Below, piece by piece: positions 9,289-18,100 of a DNA stretch of 35,975 nt; the stretch's first letter is position 1; every line of letters begins with the position of its first letter. Made by a program: the position numbers and the translations under genes. The DNA is from a virus, in IMG/VR virus record IMGVR_UViG_3300009149_000126, positions 1 through 35,975 of that record; one strand, written 5' to 3'. The notes below the pieces were generated by a model. That model was not told where the DNA came from. It searched no databases and saw only the letters and a list, made by a program, of their open reading frames with translations.

Positions 9289-10359
9289 TTATCCTGATGT
9301 TAAAAGGGAGCCACCCAACAAGGGTACCACACTGGGAACAGAGAAGACTACAGACAAAGTAACAGGTTCCGAGGATGCATTTTGGATCACCACGTCTACC
9401 AAATAAACAGTAGGGTCTTCATTGGATTGCGAGGTCTGCACCGATAAAATGGAAAAAAGCCTCTCTTTATAGGATACCTCTTGATACTTAGATTGTTCCA
9501 ATTGTAGATTTTGAAGGTTCCGTAGGGCCGAACGAACATCTTCATTGATGATTGCGGCTACAGAACTCAGAGCCTTAGATCCAATCCGAGATCGTATTGT
9601 GGTTCCGTACCAGGGACTATAAGGATTGGACCCCCTATCGGTCAGGACAATTTTCAAAGCCGCTTGGTTTAACAAATTTTCATTGTCGATCAGTAAAACT
9701 TGACCGGCAAGATCAAACCTAGCGTCATTCTCCTGGTAAGTAGCACGGCATCTACGACAACGTTGAACAGGTACCGAATAGGTGACCTTGAAGATGGGGT
9801 TGGATTTGACCACCTCATTGAAACGGGGGTACCTGTTGGTGATCGTATCAGGTCTCAGATACAGACTCCAACTTGGGTATACGGTGCGACCCCTGGCACC
9901 GCGTTGTAAACCAAAACCTGCCGCTACTGTGGCAGCACCACTAACGGAAACTCTAGATTCAGGGCCAATTTTATCAATATCGGTAAACACCAAATGACCA
10001 TTTAGATTCTGAGCTACCATCAACTTAGATTGCAAGGTGAACACCTTGACAATCTGATCGGTGGTAACCCTTTCACCTATGGGTAACGTCAACAAGACGG
10101 TTTCCGACTGGGACTTCACCTGTAAAGTGTTTTCATTGCGAAGGATGCGAAAGGGGCCCGAAAGACCGCTTGCCAATTCGGCAGGGGTATGGAACCCACT
10201 TTGGGGTACAAAAAATTCGTCATTCACCAGGATACGCACTAATCCCGTAGATGCTACGGGCTGCAATGTTTGCAAGTCGCGGCGATCATCACCCAACAGT
10301 ACCCGTTCCTCTATGGTGAGGTGAGGACACCTATGAAAAAGTTGAACGTCTTGGCTCAT
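9289..10359 (-). CDS. gp25/W-like baseplate wedge protein with extended N-terminus
   Basis: 356 aa from ATG at 10359 (MSQDVQLFHRCPHL). The RBS is poor (GGA 6 bases upstream). Residues about 220-345 resemble the gp25/W family: LLNQAALKIVLTDRGSNPYS, then WYGTTIRSRIG, a helix (VAAIINEDVRSALRNLQNL), and a closing beta pair. The pattern of a helix, a 'T..G..P' turn and 'YG' is typical, and the position just before J is where Mu gp46 and P2 W lie. W proteins are usually 100-150 aa; here about 200 residues precede the core. That part contains GFGLQRGARGRTVYPSW (148-164) and a Cys pair in RCRRCR (200-205), which might bind a metal with partners not obvious here. The N-terminal function is unknown. 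Confidence 0.6.
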   Translation of the reverse strand: MSQDVQLFHRCPHLTIEERVLLGDDRRDLQTLQPVASTGLVRILVNDEFFVPQSGFHTPAELASGLSGPFRILRNENTLQVKSQSETVLLTLPIGERVTTDQIVKVFTLQSKLMVAQNLNGHLVFTDIDKIGPESRVSVSGAATVAAGFGLQRGARGRTVYPSWSLYLRPDTITNRYPRFNEVVKSNPIFKVTYSVPVQRCRRCRATYQENDARFDLAGQVLLIDNENLLNQAALKIVLTDRGSNPYSPWYGTTIRSRIGSKALSSVAAIINEDVRSALRNLQNLQLEQSKYQEVSYKERLFSILSVQTSQSNEDPTVYLVDVVIQNASSEPVTLSVVFSVPSVVPLLGGSLLTSG

Positions 10360-10384
10360 TATGTTTCCATTCCTGGTTTACATT

Positions 10385-10392
10385 TGTTTATA
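10385..10392 (-). promoter_or_regulatory. Possible late-type promoter box (TATAAACA) for the W-J-I-fibre block
   Basis: On the minus strand TATAAACA starts 33 bases before the W-like ATG. It differs at one position from the T4 late consensus TATAAATA. Transcription starting about 10 bases downstream would leave a short leader and could re-initiate expression of the wedge and fibre genes past the opposing gene. The box is short and the context AT-rich, so chance is possible. Confidence 0.3.
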
Positions 10393-10436
10393 GCTTACAT
10401 TACAATAAACTATAGAAAAGATAATCCCAAAAGGTG

Positions 10437-10442
10437 TATAAT
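10437..10442 (+). promoter_or_regulatory. -10 box TATAAT for the zinc-ribbon gene
   Basis: An exact TATAAT lies 25 bases before the preferred ATG. No TTGACA-like -35 element is seen at 16-18 bases upstream (10413-10420 is AT/GA-rich). The predicted start near 10449 gives a leader of about 19 bases that still contains the whole Shine-Dalgarno sequence. It sits in the only sizeable gap in the window and points in the only direction not used by the other genes. Confidence 0.5.
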
Positions 10443-10454
10443 GGGGGAACCAAT

Positions 10455-10461
10455 AAAGGAG
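10455..10461 (+). promoter_or_regulatory. Strong Shine-Dalgarno sequence (AAAGGAG) deciding the start
   Basis: AAAGGAG is 6 bases before ATG at 10468. The earlier in-frame ATG at 10441 overlaps the -10 box and has no RBS, so 10468 is chosen. Confidence 0.75.
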
Positions 10462-10467
10462 AAACCT

Positions 10468-10644
10468 ATGATGGATGTAAATTGCCCACTGTGTGATACA
10501 GATTTCGAAGCAGATGGTGCCGATGTTTTTGTGGAGGAGGCTTCCGAGGGGGAGATCCCAGAGGCATTTGTGGTGTGTCCCAATTGTGACGCACAGATCA
10601 CAGTGGAAGAAAATGAATTCAATGGAGGGGGTGAGAATTATTAG
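10468..10644 (+). CDS. Very acidic 58-aa zinc-ribbon protein, plus-strand accessory (moron-like) gene
   Basis: The only plus-strand gene. The product begins MMDVNCPLCDTDFEADG. Cys6-x2-Cys9 and Cys37-x2-Cys40 (CPLC, CPNC) form a classic zinc-ribbon knuckle pair 27 residues apart. The protein has 16 Asp/Glu and no Lys, Arg or His, which is unusual for a nucleic-acid-binding ribbon. Its TAG overlaps the TAA of the convergent 289-aa gene (TTAG at 10641-10644). It has its own TATAAT box and a strong RBS, so it can be expressed independently of the structural operon. Zinc ribbons of this size often bind proteins of the transcription machinery. Strong acidity could suggest DNA mimicry or anti-defence, but the sequence does not prove either. 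No specific family is recognised. Confidence 0.8.
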   Translation: MMDVNCPLCDTDFEADGADVFVEEASEGEIPEAFVVCPNCDAQITVEENEFNGGGENY

Positions 10645-11510
10645 GCCATAAGGGAGAGGTAAGCTTCTTCTGCCACGTCAACATAAAAAGAATCGTATTG
10701 TGCTATTTTACCCTGGTTTGCCTTCATGCTATTGACCGTACCATCCTCTTCGGCATCGAAAAAAATACCATCTATCAACGCCACTATGTTTTGAACCCTC
10801 AAGGAACCCACAAAACGATTTTCATCAAAATCCGGCAACATATATAAAGTACCACCATGGGCCTGTACCAAAAGGTCATCCCGCTCTTGTTCGAGTTGTT
10901 CCCGTAGGTCACACAATTTGATGATCCTATGTTCCAGGTCATGTATCTTATATTTGATCTCCCGGTTCACCCACCTCCTGGCACTGGACATCATATCAAC
11001 CACGGGGTTGGTGTCGTCACTGGGTTCGGTGCGGTCATCCAAGCGATTCCCAATGTACTTTTTGATGGCAGGGAAACCACCCTGGTATTTATGGTAAGTC
11101 CCCACTGGTTCATTGTAATTTTTAGACTGAGGTGCCGTGACACCGCCATGGGGATAATTGTCCGCCTGAACGTTGGTGCCACCCGCTTGGATGATTTCGG
11201 TTTGATCCGGCATAAAGAAATGTGAAATGTCAAAAGGGTTACCACCCATTGCCACGTAAGCTTGAATCAACTTACCCAACGAAGATTTATCCGTGACCGT
11301 AAAACCCGTGCGGTGTTCGGTAACTTGGACCCTATTGGTTTTGGAATCTGTTTCACGCTGGTACTGAACTCGGATCAACCCTATCCGTTCAATTTCCGCG
11401 TTAATCACTTCGATCCTTTTTCCTACATCCCGTCTTTCCTGTAGTATGAAGTTACGAAATGCAATCCAATACCCAGAACGGAATCGACTCAATGCACCAA
11501 AAGATGACAT
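10641..11510 (-). CDS. Structural protein with two coiled coils, 289 aa, unknown
   Basis: Start chosen at ATG 11510 (MSSFGALSRFRSGYW), one base after the TAA of the 921-aa gene. A longer frame begins upstream at 11585, but it would run deep into that gene. A G-rich run lies about 10 bases upstream; coupling to the upstream stop is likely. Residues about 20-55 and 180-220 are charged, heptad-like helices (EVINAEIERIGLIRVQY; LEHRIIKLCDLREQLEQERD). The middle is Gly/Asn/Tyr-rich (GGVTAPQSKNYNEPVGTYHK). No signal or membrane segment is seen. The position between the 921-aa protein and the W-like wedge suggests a baseplate component or assembly factor. I do not recognise the family. Confidence 0.7.
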   Translation of the reverse strand: MSSFGALSRFRSGYWIAFRNFILQERRDVGKRIEVINAEIERIGLIRVQYQRETDSKTNRVQVTEHRTGFTVTDKSSLGKLIQAYVAMGGNPFDISHFFMPDQTEIIQAGGTNVQADNYPHGGVTAPQSKNYNEPVGTYHKYQGGFPAIKKYIGNRLDDRTEPSDDTNPVVDMMSSARRWVNREIKYKIHDLEHRIIKLCDLREQLEQERDDLLVQAHGGTLYMLPDFDENRFVGSLRVQNIVALIDGIFFDAEEDGTVNSMKANQGKIAQYDSFYVDVAEEAYLSLMA

Positions 11511-11511
11511 A

Positions 11512-14277
11512 TTAGGTGGTACCCCCCAAAGAACCCAATAGGGTAGTGATAAAAGACGGGGCCCCACCGGCCAAAATGACCACACCCGCAGAATATGCCG
11601 TGCTACCGTCCGGTGGTTTGTTGGTGGAATTTACTAACCCCGCTATAATCCCCTCGGTGCCATTGGCTACAATGGGAAGCAAGGACGCAGAAGAGAATTT
11701 AAACTTCACCAACGTTTGAAGTACCGAATCGATACGATTTATCAAATTTTGAAGTTCCGTGACACGGGCCCTCAAAAAGTCAATGTAAGCCAAAATCCCA
11801 TCTGTGGCAGATTTGGACCCCAACTGGATAGACTTAACCCAACCATTAATAGTTTGAAAAAACTGATTTAGTTCCGGGATCGCGGTGAAAAGACGGGTAG
11901 CTACCCACTCCCCATCTTTCAAAGGTCGTGTCTTTGCAGAAGCCGCTATTTGAAGAACTATCCGGGCCTCATTGTACAAGGTGGAATCTATCAGATTTCG
12001 GCAGTAAAGAACCTTACCGGACTCTTCACCACGGATCAAGTTTTCCTGGTTACCATATAGCACAGGTGAAGAATCAGCAGAACCCAAAACAAAACTAAAG
12101 TCATTGAGGGTACCCAGAAAGGGGGTAGGGAATTTGTAAATAGCCTTGCGTGTAAGAGGATCAATCTCACGGTATTTTTTGACCCAAATTTCCAAATGCG
12201 GTTTGACATTCAACACCACATCTATTTCTTCTTGGGTCATTTGAGATTTGAACACCTCATGCACGGATATTTTCTGTGTTTGCAGAAATCCGGGGGTCCT
12301 TTTACCTATGATGTTGTTGAAGAAAAAGTTACGTTCCACGATTTCTTCGGCGGCACCCACGGACCAAGGGTTTGCACCCAGGCCATTACTTAGATCAGTG
12401 CTTTGCAGTGATTCTAGGATAGTTTGTGCGGGGAACATATAGGCCACATCGGACAGTTCCGTATTTTTTGAATCAGTCCACTTCCAGGTTCTAAGGTTGG
12501 TGGTGATATCCGCGATTTGTTTTTCCAATGCTGGAGTTGGTCCCATATCCTCATAAAGTTCACTTGCAAACTTTCGACAAGTCAGTAATAACTTTTGTCG
12601 AAAGTTCCTGGGGTCAACTTTTTTCTTTTTGTGTTCACCCTCCAGGTCACGGTACATCTGTTTCAGAATAGTGGAGGTGCCTTCCAATCCCGTTGCGGTA
12701 GCAGCAACACCCTGGACCACGGTGGAGGTTTTAGAATCTAATTGATCGTTGACTTGTTGGGTAGTAAGAGGACCACCCAATGCTTGAACCTGCTCGGTCA
12801 TTAGAGGTAAGTCTGATCGAGAAAGAAATGACACTGCCAATGCTGCCGCGATACCATCCAGAAACTTAGCAGTGTCATTAGAAGGGATGGTAATGGTCGT
12901 AGCCTGTGACTTTTCCCCTATGTCCGTGCCAAAATGAAGGTCTTTACCGTTTTTATTAGAGGTAGTTGCCGTTTGCACAGGGGTACCCGACTTGCCAAAG
13001 TCTGATTGATCTAGCGTGTATTTAAATTCTTCATTTTGAGTGATCAACTCAGATACGGGGGTAACTCGAACATAATAGGTGCCGGGTTGCTTTGAAATTG
13101 TGGCCACGACCTTGTTGCCCTTGACTTCAAAATCTGCCTCATAGGGTAAGTCTTTGGTGTCAATCGTAATGTCAAATCTATTTCCAAGAGTGAACAACTT
13201 AGTCGGGGTGATTTGGCGGGTATCCACAAAAAAGGTTCTTTGAAGTAGATATCTGCTACCTTGTTTGAGCAAACTCAAATCAATAGGTACCTTGTCTGCC
13301 TGTGTCTTGATAGCATAAACACGTTTCCCACCTTTTCGTAAATTTCCATCAGCATCCACGTTGGCATTGTATTGAATGTCATCCTCGAACTCCAGTTGTT
13401 GGATGCCACCAAACAACACCAAGGGTGTACCTGTGGGGTCCACCACGGGGCCATACTCCTTCAAGGTAGTCTTGGTGCTATTATTACCCACTACACTGGG
13501 TGAATCAGGTGCGGGACGTTCGTAGAATATTTTGAGACCATCACGTACTGTGGAAATCTCTACCAAAAAACCACCGGGTGCAGGTAAGGGCAAATTAATA
13601 GTAGCTGTTTTAGCACTCGAAGTAGATAGATCCCAGGAGACATTAAATTGATCAGGGACTCTATTATAAGCCGCCAAAAAATTAGGAAGTGTTTCAAAAG
13701 CAGAAGACAACAGACTGGAAAGGCCATATTTAACTTTTAGGTTATTACCCACAGGCAAGGCTTTATTGTCATCCAAAATGATCTGGAAGAATTCGATAAA
13801 TTTCTTGACGAAACTAATAATGTCTCGAATGTCGGAGACCTCTTGGACAGAGTGATAAAAGAAAAAGGCACCTACGCTGGAAGCAGTGGAAAAATCAGGT
13901 CTTGTAGAATCTTTACGATCCGTAAGACGTGCCACCATTCTACGTTCGAAAGCGTTATAACCGCCCCGCAAGTTATCAAATGGGTAAGTAAGTAAATTCC
14001 AGTCACCCGCAATGTAAAGACCAATCTTATCCAGATCTGTTATGAAGGCATTGATCTGATTGATCACCACATCAGTTAACGCCTTCAAGGGGTCCACATA
14101 CCCTATGGAAAAAGACTTGAGTGTATCCAAGACTGTAAGGACAAGACTCAATCCCGTGTTGACCGTATTTGCTACATTAGTAATAGATGTGGAAAGTGCC
14201 TGGACTTCTTGGGGGAATTCCAGATTTACAGTTTTCCACTGGCCAAGGCTAAGGGGGTTTTGCGGGTTGTCTGCCAT
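11512..14277 (-). CDS. Large tail/baseplate structural protein, 921 aa, unknown family
   Basis: Starts MADNPQNPLSLGQWKTVNLE at 14277, 2 bases after the 75-aa gene; the RBS is weak (GGCGG about 10 bases upstream). Residues 20-200 are amphipathic helices (SITNVANTVNTGLSLVLTVL) with a conserved-looking stretch GGYNAFERRMVARLTDRKDS near 105-125. Residues about 205-260 and 350-415 look like beta-sandwich (fibronectin-like) segments (PAPGGFLVEIST; PGTYYVRVTPVSEL). The C-terminal half returns to helices, ending in a Gly/Ala-rich tail. The mixed helical and FN-like layout suits a baseplate-periphery or fibre-attachment protein. Its membership in the block between spike and W supports a structural role. 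No catalytic motif is seen. Confidence 0.75.
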   Translation of the reverse strand: MADNPQNPLSLGQWKTVNLEFPQEVQALSTSITNVANTVNTGLSLVLTVLDTLKSFSIGYVDPLKALTDVVINQINAFITDLDKIGLYIAGDWNLLTYPFDNLRGGYNAFERRMVARLTDRKDSTRPDFSTASSVGAFFFYHSVQEVSDIRDIISFVKKFIEFFQIILDDNKALPVGNNLKVKYGLSSLLSSAFETLPNFLAAYNRVPDQFNVSWDLSTSSAKTATINLPLPAPGGFLVEISTVRDGLKIFYERPAPDSPSVVGNNSTKTTLKEYGPVVDPTGTPLVLFGGIQQLEFEDDIQYNANVDADGNLRKGGKRVYAIKTQADKVPIDLSLLKQGSRYLLQRTFFVDTRQITPTKLFTLGNRFDITIDTKDLPYEADFEVKGNKVVATISKQPGTYYVRVTPVSELITQNEEFKYTLDQSDFGKSGTPVQTATTSNKNGKDLHFGTDIGEKSQATTITIPSNDTAKFLDGIAAALAVSFLSRSDLPLMTEQVQALGGPLTTQQVNDQLDSKTSTVVQGVAATATGLEGTSTILKQMYRDLEGEHKKKKVDPRNFRQKLLLTCRKFASELYEDMGPTPALEKQIADITTNLRTWKWTDSKNTELSDVAYMFPAQTILESLQSTDLSNGLGANPWSVGAAEEIVERNFFFNNIIGKRTPGFLQTQKISVHEVFKSQMTQEEIDVVLNVKPHLEIWVKKYREIDPLTRKAIYKFPTPFLGTLNDFSFVLGSADSSPVLYGNQENLIRGEESGKVLYCRNLIDSTLYNEARIVLQIAASAKTRPLKDGEWVATRLFTAIPELNQFFQTINGWVKSIQLGSKSATDGILAYIDFLRARVTELQNLINRIDSVLQTLVKFKFSSASLLPIVANGTEGIIAGLVNSTNKPPDGSTAYSAGVVILAGGAPSFITTLLGSLGGTT

Positions 14278-14279
14278 TG

Positions 14280-14507
14280 TTATTTTCCGCCACCAAACTT
14301 ATTGCGGTTGACTTCCTCACCCAATTGGGTGATCAAATCCAAGTCTTGTTGGACTTGTCCCTCCAAAAGAACTTTGATATTTTCCAGGAGTTCTCTCTGT
14401 TTGGCCACAATTTCTGGGTCAAACTCCACGTCCTGAGCCTCTACCCATTCCCCTGGTTTATAACCCATTTCCTGAAAAATTTGGTGTAATGGTTTTTGAT
14501 CACTCAT
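14280..14507 (-). CDS. Small acidic helical protein, 75 aa, unknown
   Basis: ATG at 14507 (MSDQKPLHQIFQEMGYKPG) lies inside the end of the 78-aa gene: ATGAGTGA contains both start and stop, an 8-base overlap. The RBS is weak, so re-initiation is likely. Residues 30-65 form a charged helix with heptad-like spacing (VAKQRELLENIKVLLEGQVQ), followed by a GGGK tail. It probably pairs with a larger structural neighbour as a chaperone or minor subunit; this is inference from size and context only. Confidence 0.68.
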   Translation of the reverse strand: MSDQKPLHQIFQEMGYKPGEWVEAQDVEFDPEIVAKQRELLENIKVLLEGQVQQDLDLITQLGEEVNRNKFGGGK

Positions 14508-14736
14508 CTGTAACCACCATCCTGGTGTGTGTGGGTGTTTCCAAAAACGCCAGGAGAGTGCGTATTTCCTCTTCTTTAATATGCACAATAGACTTCAATA
14601 TTTGTGCATCCCGTTCCTCTTGTAGGGGTGTATCCACCCCAGGCACCCAAAGTTTTTCCAAGTCTGCCTTGTGATCCCATTGTTCTAACAAAAACTCTGA
14701 GATTTCTTCACAGGTCAACTCAATTTTTTCTTTCAT
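14500..14736 (-). CDS. Small acidic helical protein, 78 aa, unknown
   Basis: Starts MKEKIELTCEEISEFLLEQW at 14736 with an excellent AAGGAG 6 bases upstream and a 15-base gap after the 126-aa gene. It is rich in Glu and predicted to be largely helical, with a Pro-Gly turn (WVPGVDTP) in the middle. It overlaps the next gene by 8 bases. I recognise no family. The strong RBS, compared with weak ones around it, suggests it is made in high amounts or earlier than its coupled neighbours. Confidence 0.75.
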   Translation of the reverse strand: MKEKIELTCEEISEFLLEQWDHKADLEKLWVPGVDTPLQEERDAQILKSIVHIKEEEIRTLLAFLETPTHTRMVVTDE

Positions 14737-14751
14737 AACTGCTCCTTTGCT

Positions 14752-15132
14752 TTATCTATCAATATTCCCCAAAACCCGTTTTGGGAATACCTTTCTACCA
14801 CTTTTATAACCACCATACCGCATATCCCCGTAGGGGGCCATACCCGTGATTTCGGGGGAGGGTGATTCAGCATGTGTTGGGATTTTTTGTTCGGAAGGGA
14901 GGGAGAGGGGGAACGATTTCTCTAAGCGGTGGTGAATGCGTTCCAGTTGCCAATTGACGTATTCACCCAAATCGCTTAGGGATGATTCCGCCATCTCCAA
15001 CAACCGGGTCATACGGAGGAATTCTTTCACCTCCGTATCCGTGAGATCACTTTGGGTCATAAGTTGTTGGTATCTACTATTATCGAATCCAAATTTCCCG
15101 ATAACCTGAAACACCTTGTCTTTAACGTTCAT
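14752..15132 (-). CDS. Small structural/accessory protein, 126 aa, unknown
   Basis: ATG at 15132 (MNVKDKVFQVIGKFGFDNSR) follows TAGGAG by 7 bases; that RBS overlaps the TAG of the giant gene. Residues 1-72 are helical (KEFLRMTRLLEMAESSLSDL), 73-95 form a Ser/Pro-rich linker, and the C-terminus is a basic Gly/Tyr-rich tail (GDMRYGGYKSGRKVFPKR). The layout of a helical head, flexible linker and basic tail suits an adaptor, but no family is recognised. Confidence 0.75.
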   Translation of the reverse strand: MNVKDKVFQVIGKFGFDNSRYQQLMTQSDLTDTEVKEFLRMTRLLEMAESSLSDLGEYVNWQLERIHHRLEKSFPLSLPSEQKIPTHAESPSPEITGMAPYGDMRYGGYKSGRKVFPKRVLGNIDR

Positions 15133-15142
15133 GGTATAACTC

Positions 15143-18100
15143 CTAAACAGTTTTAATTGATTTTCTTCGAAGTAAACTTTTTTCCTGTTTCGCTAGGCGT
15201 TCAGGAAATTGGGCATCAAATCTTTCGATGGATGCAAGGGTTCCCTCAGTTCTTTGGATCCGATAAGACAACCATGCCAGTCGAAGTGACCTAAACCTAT
15301 CGCGGTTATCCAAAACTAGACCTATAAGGTCAGGAAGCACTGGACGTACCGACCCACCACTTGAGGGGTCTTCATATGCTGTATATTTGGTTCCAACTTT
15401 GGGCAGTACATTCAAGCGTTTGTCCAAGATCCAAAAACGTCTGTCCAGAATGGACAATGAATCACTGTCATTCGTGAAAGGCTGTATCGAGGTTTGACCC
15501 CTCAAGTCTGTAATCAGGGCATTAGATAACACACCTAACCCATCCTCTGGGTAGGTGGGCGAACCCAAATCGGAGACGTGTTCGTCTCTTTGGAATACGA
15601 AGTAGGAACCGTGTTTGTTCCCTTGAGTCAGGAAATTTAGGTTTTCCAACCAAGAATCCAGGCGTTCTCGCATCATAAGTATAAGATCTATAGCCTCGTT
15701 AGAAAACAAGGAAGAGGGTCGAATAATACGATACGAGAAAGGACGCAGAGAAAAAAGATTCCCGGCAAAGGAATTGGAGGGCGAGCCATTTTCACCCGCC
15801 TTTGATGTAGGACGAAGGTCCATTTGACCTTCGACCCCCCCTGTACCCGCCAAAGTGGAACCCCCTACTGTGGGGTATACCGCATAACCATAGAGGGGCA
15901 ATTGGGTGGGGTTTGTGGGAAATACCTTGAAGGGTGGCACCGAAGAGGTATAATCCGTCTCAGGTGAAACTTCCAGATGATCCGCATTAACCGCTATAAC
16001 CCTATACCAACCCCTGTTGTCATCTAATTCACTGGGGCCCCTTGGGTCATGGGGTAAACCTCGTTCCAGGATAGACACGTCACCAAAGGGCCGTAAGCCC
16101 TTTTCAGGGGGTGTTGTTTGCCCAGTGGGACCTGAGACCTCACCAGCGGGGTCAACCACCAAAATATCCCCTACCTGGACACCTGTTGCCGCAAAATTAT
16201 TCGCGCCGATACCTGTGATGTTGTCATCGTAAAGTTTATTACGGTCTGCCCACAATGCAGGAACATAACCACCGGTTTGCAAGGTGTAGTCGGCAGTTCG
16301 TTCCAAGATCAATTCATCTGTAATGAGTTCCATTAGTTGGGCATGGGATTGCTCATGAGGGACGGGGGCTTGTTTCAGGTAAATCTCAAAATTCTTACCC
16401 GTGGGGTCCGAGATTCTAGGGGACACCACCAACTCCGTTCCCGACTTGATCGCCAAAATAGAAGTTTTCTCAAGCACCACACCTTGAGCATCCAATATCC
16501 TAAGTTCATCTCCAGAATTGATATTGACATCCAAGTCCGTGAACAAACCCAATTGGGTGCCACCTGTAGCAATAAAACTATCCAACTGTTTAATGCTTGT
16601 GGCGTAGCCTGTTGCCACACCCCGTCGAATTTCATAGGCATATCGTAGTGGGTCTAAATTACGGCCCACCTGATCTTGAACCTCATGCCATCTCCTAACA
16701 CGACGAACTTCAAAGGTCACATTTTCAGGAGAGGTTTCACCGAAGGATACTGCATCTCGTAAACCAATTTCACCCGCCGTCAATGAATGTGTTGCATCCA
16801 CAACATGAGCAGAGGTAGAAGCCAAGTCAAAAACAGGCCGTGGGAATGAGGGTTCCAGGAAAATACCTGCTTGAGCATGGAATCCCGCCGTAGGTGTGGA
16901 GACATCCGAGGTCACTAAGGTATCACCGGGGACCAGACATTGAACACCTGCTTTGGTATGCACCGTAGACCATGTAGTAGCCGTTGCCGTTAGGTTAGCA
17001 TCCAATCCGGTGAGTGCAATCAGGTTGGGAACATTTTCATAGATAGGGGTGTTGGTCATAGGTATGAAACTGGTACTGGGAGTGGCCACATGTTGGTCGA
17101 AACCAATTTGATCAGCACCCACAACTGCGGGTAAATCTTTGAAGTCGGACACTGTAAAAGAAACCGGGGTGCCTACATCACTATAGATGGAGAAATCCTT
17201 GAACCCTAAAAGACTCACCCCTGCTTCCGTGTAACCCACCACATTATTAGAAGGAAGACCTTGACCCCCACCAATGGTGAGAGGTAAATAAACCATACCA
17301 GAAACCTGTGCGTCTACCAGAATACTATCCCAGAAATCCACCATGATGGAAACCAAGGGAATATCAATCCCGTCGGTGTTCTTATATTTGGAGAACCCAC
17401 CCGTAAGTGTAAAACGATAGTTTGACCCTACAGAAGTGATCGTAGAGTATTCCGCAGCAACCACCTCTGAATCTTTACCAGCTACCTTGGTGAACACATA
17501 GATCCAACCCGGTGCCGTAACAAAGGCATTACCCGAGGGGGAATCCGCGTTGGGGAACACATCTGAAATAGTGATCTCACCACCAACGCCAAAAGCAGGG
17601 TCAAAAGAAATCACTCTGGGGAATTCTATATCAACCCAACCGGAACCTGCACCCGCCGTGGTCTGTAAGGTTACTTCCCGAAATTTACCTGTAGGTACCG
17701 TGGTGTTGTCTTCAATGGCATGGCGTACCAAATAACTACCCGCCTTAGTAGTACCAATGGGGCCCCCTCCAGAGGCACTTTTGACTACTAGAAGGTCACC
17801 CGACTGTACCTTAGAAACCGCACCCGATAAGGTGGTTATTTCTGTGATCCGATTATCATAATCAACCACTGCATCACAGTCACCCGTACCAATACAAATA
17901 GTACCTGTAGCATCTGGGGTACTTTCATCTTTAGTGGAAGATGGTAGTGCCGAAAAAGTTATGGTTTGACCCACAACTGGAAGTATGGCCGTGTTACCAA
18001 AGCCCTCAAAAGCCATTACTTTGGTGGAACCCAATTCATCACCGGCACCCGATGCCGAAGCCGGTGTGAATGTCCCTACATCAGGTATCCGAGGCAAGAA

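Larger units (their letters stand above)
10360..10467. other. Only sizeable intergenic region (108 bp), divergent promoter region
   Basis: This AT-rich stretch separates the start of the W-like gene (minus) from the start of the zinc-ribbon gene (plus). It holds a TATAAT box for the plus gene, a T4-late-like TATAAACA for the minus gene and the plus gene's Shine-Dalgarno sequence. Every other intergenic space in the window is 15 bp or less. Confidence 0.7.

Noticed and set aside
10386-10410. GTTTAT/ATAAAC inverted repeat as a terminator or operator
   Set aside because: Only 6 bp in AT-rich sequence, 13-base loop, no T-run; explained by base composition.
11511-11585. N-terminal extension of the 289-aa protein
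   Set aside because: It would overlap the 921-aa gene by 74 bases; ATG at 11510 immediately follows that gene's stop.
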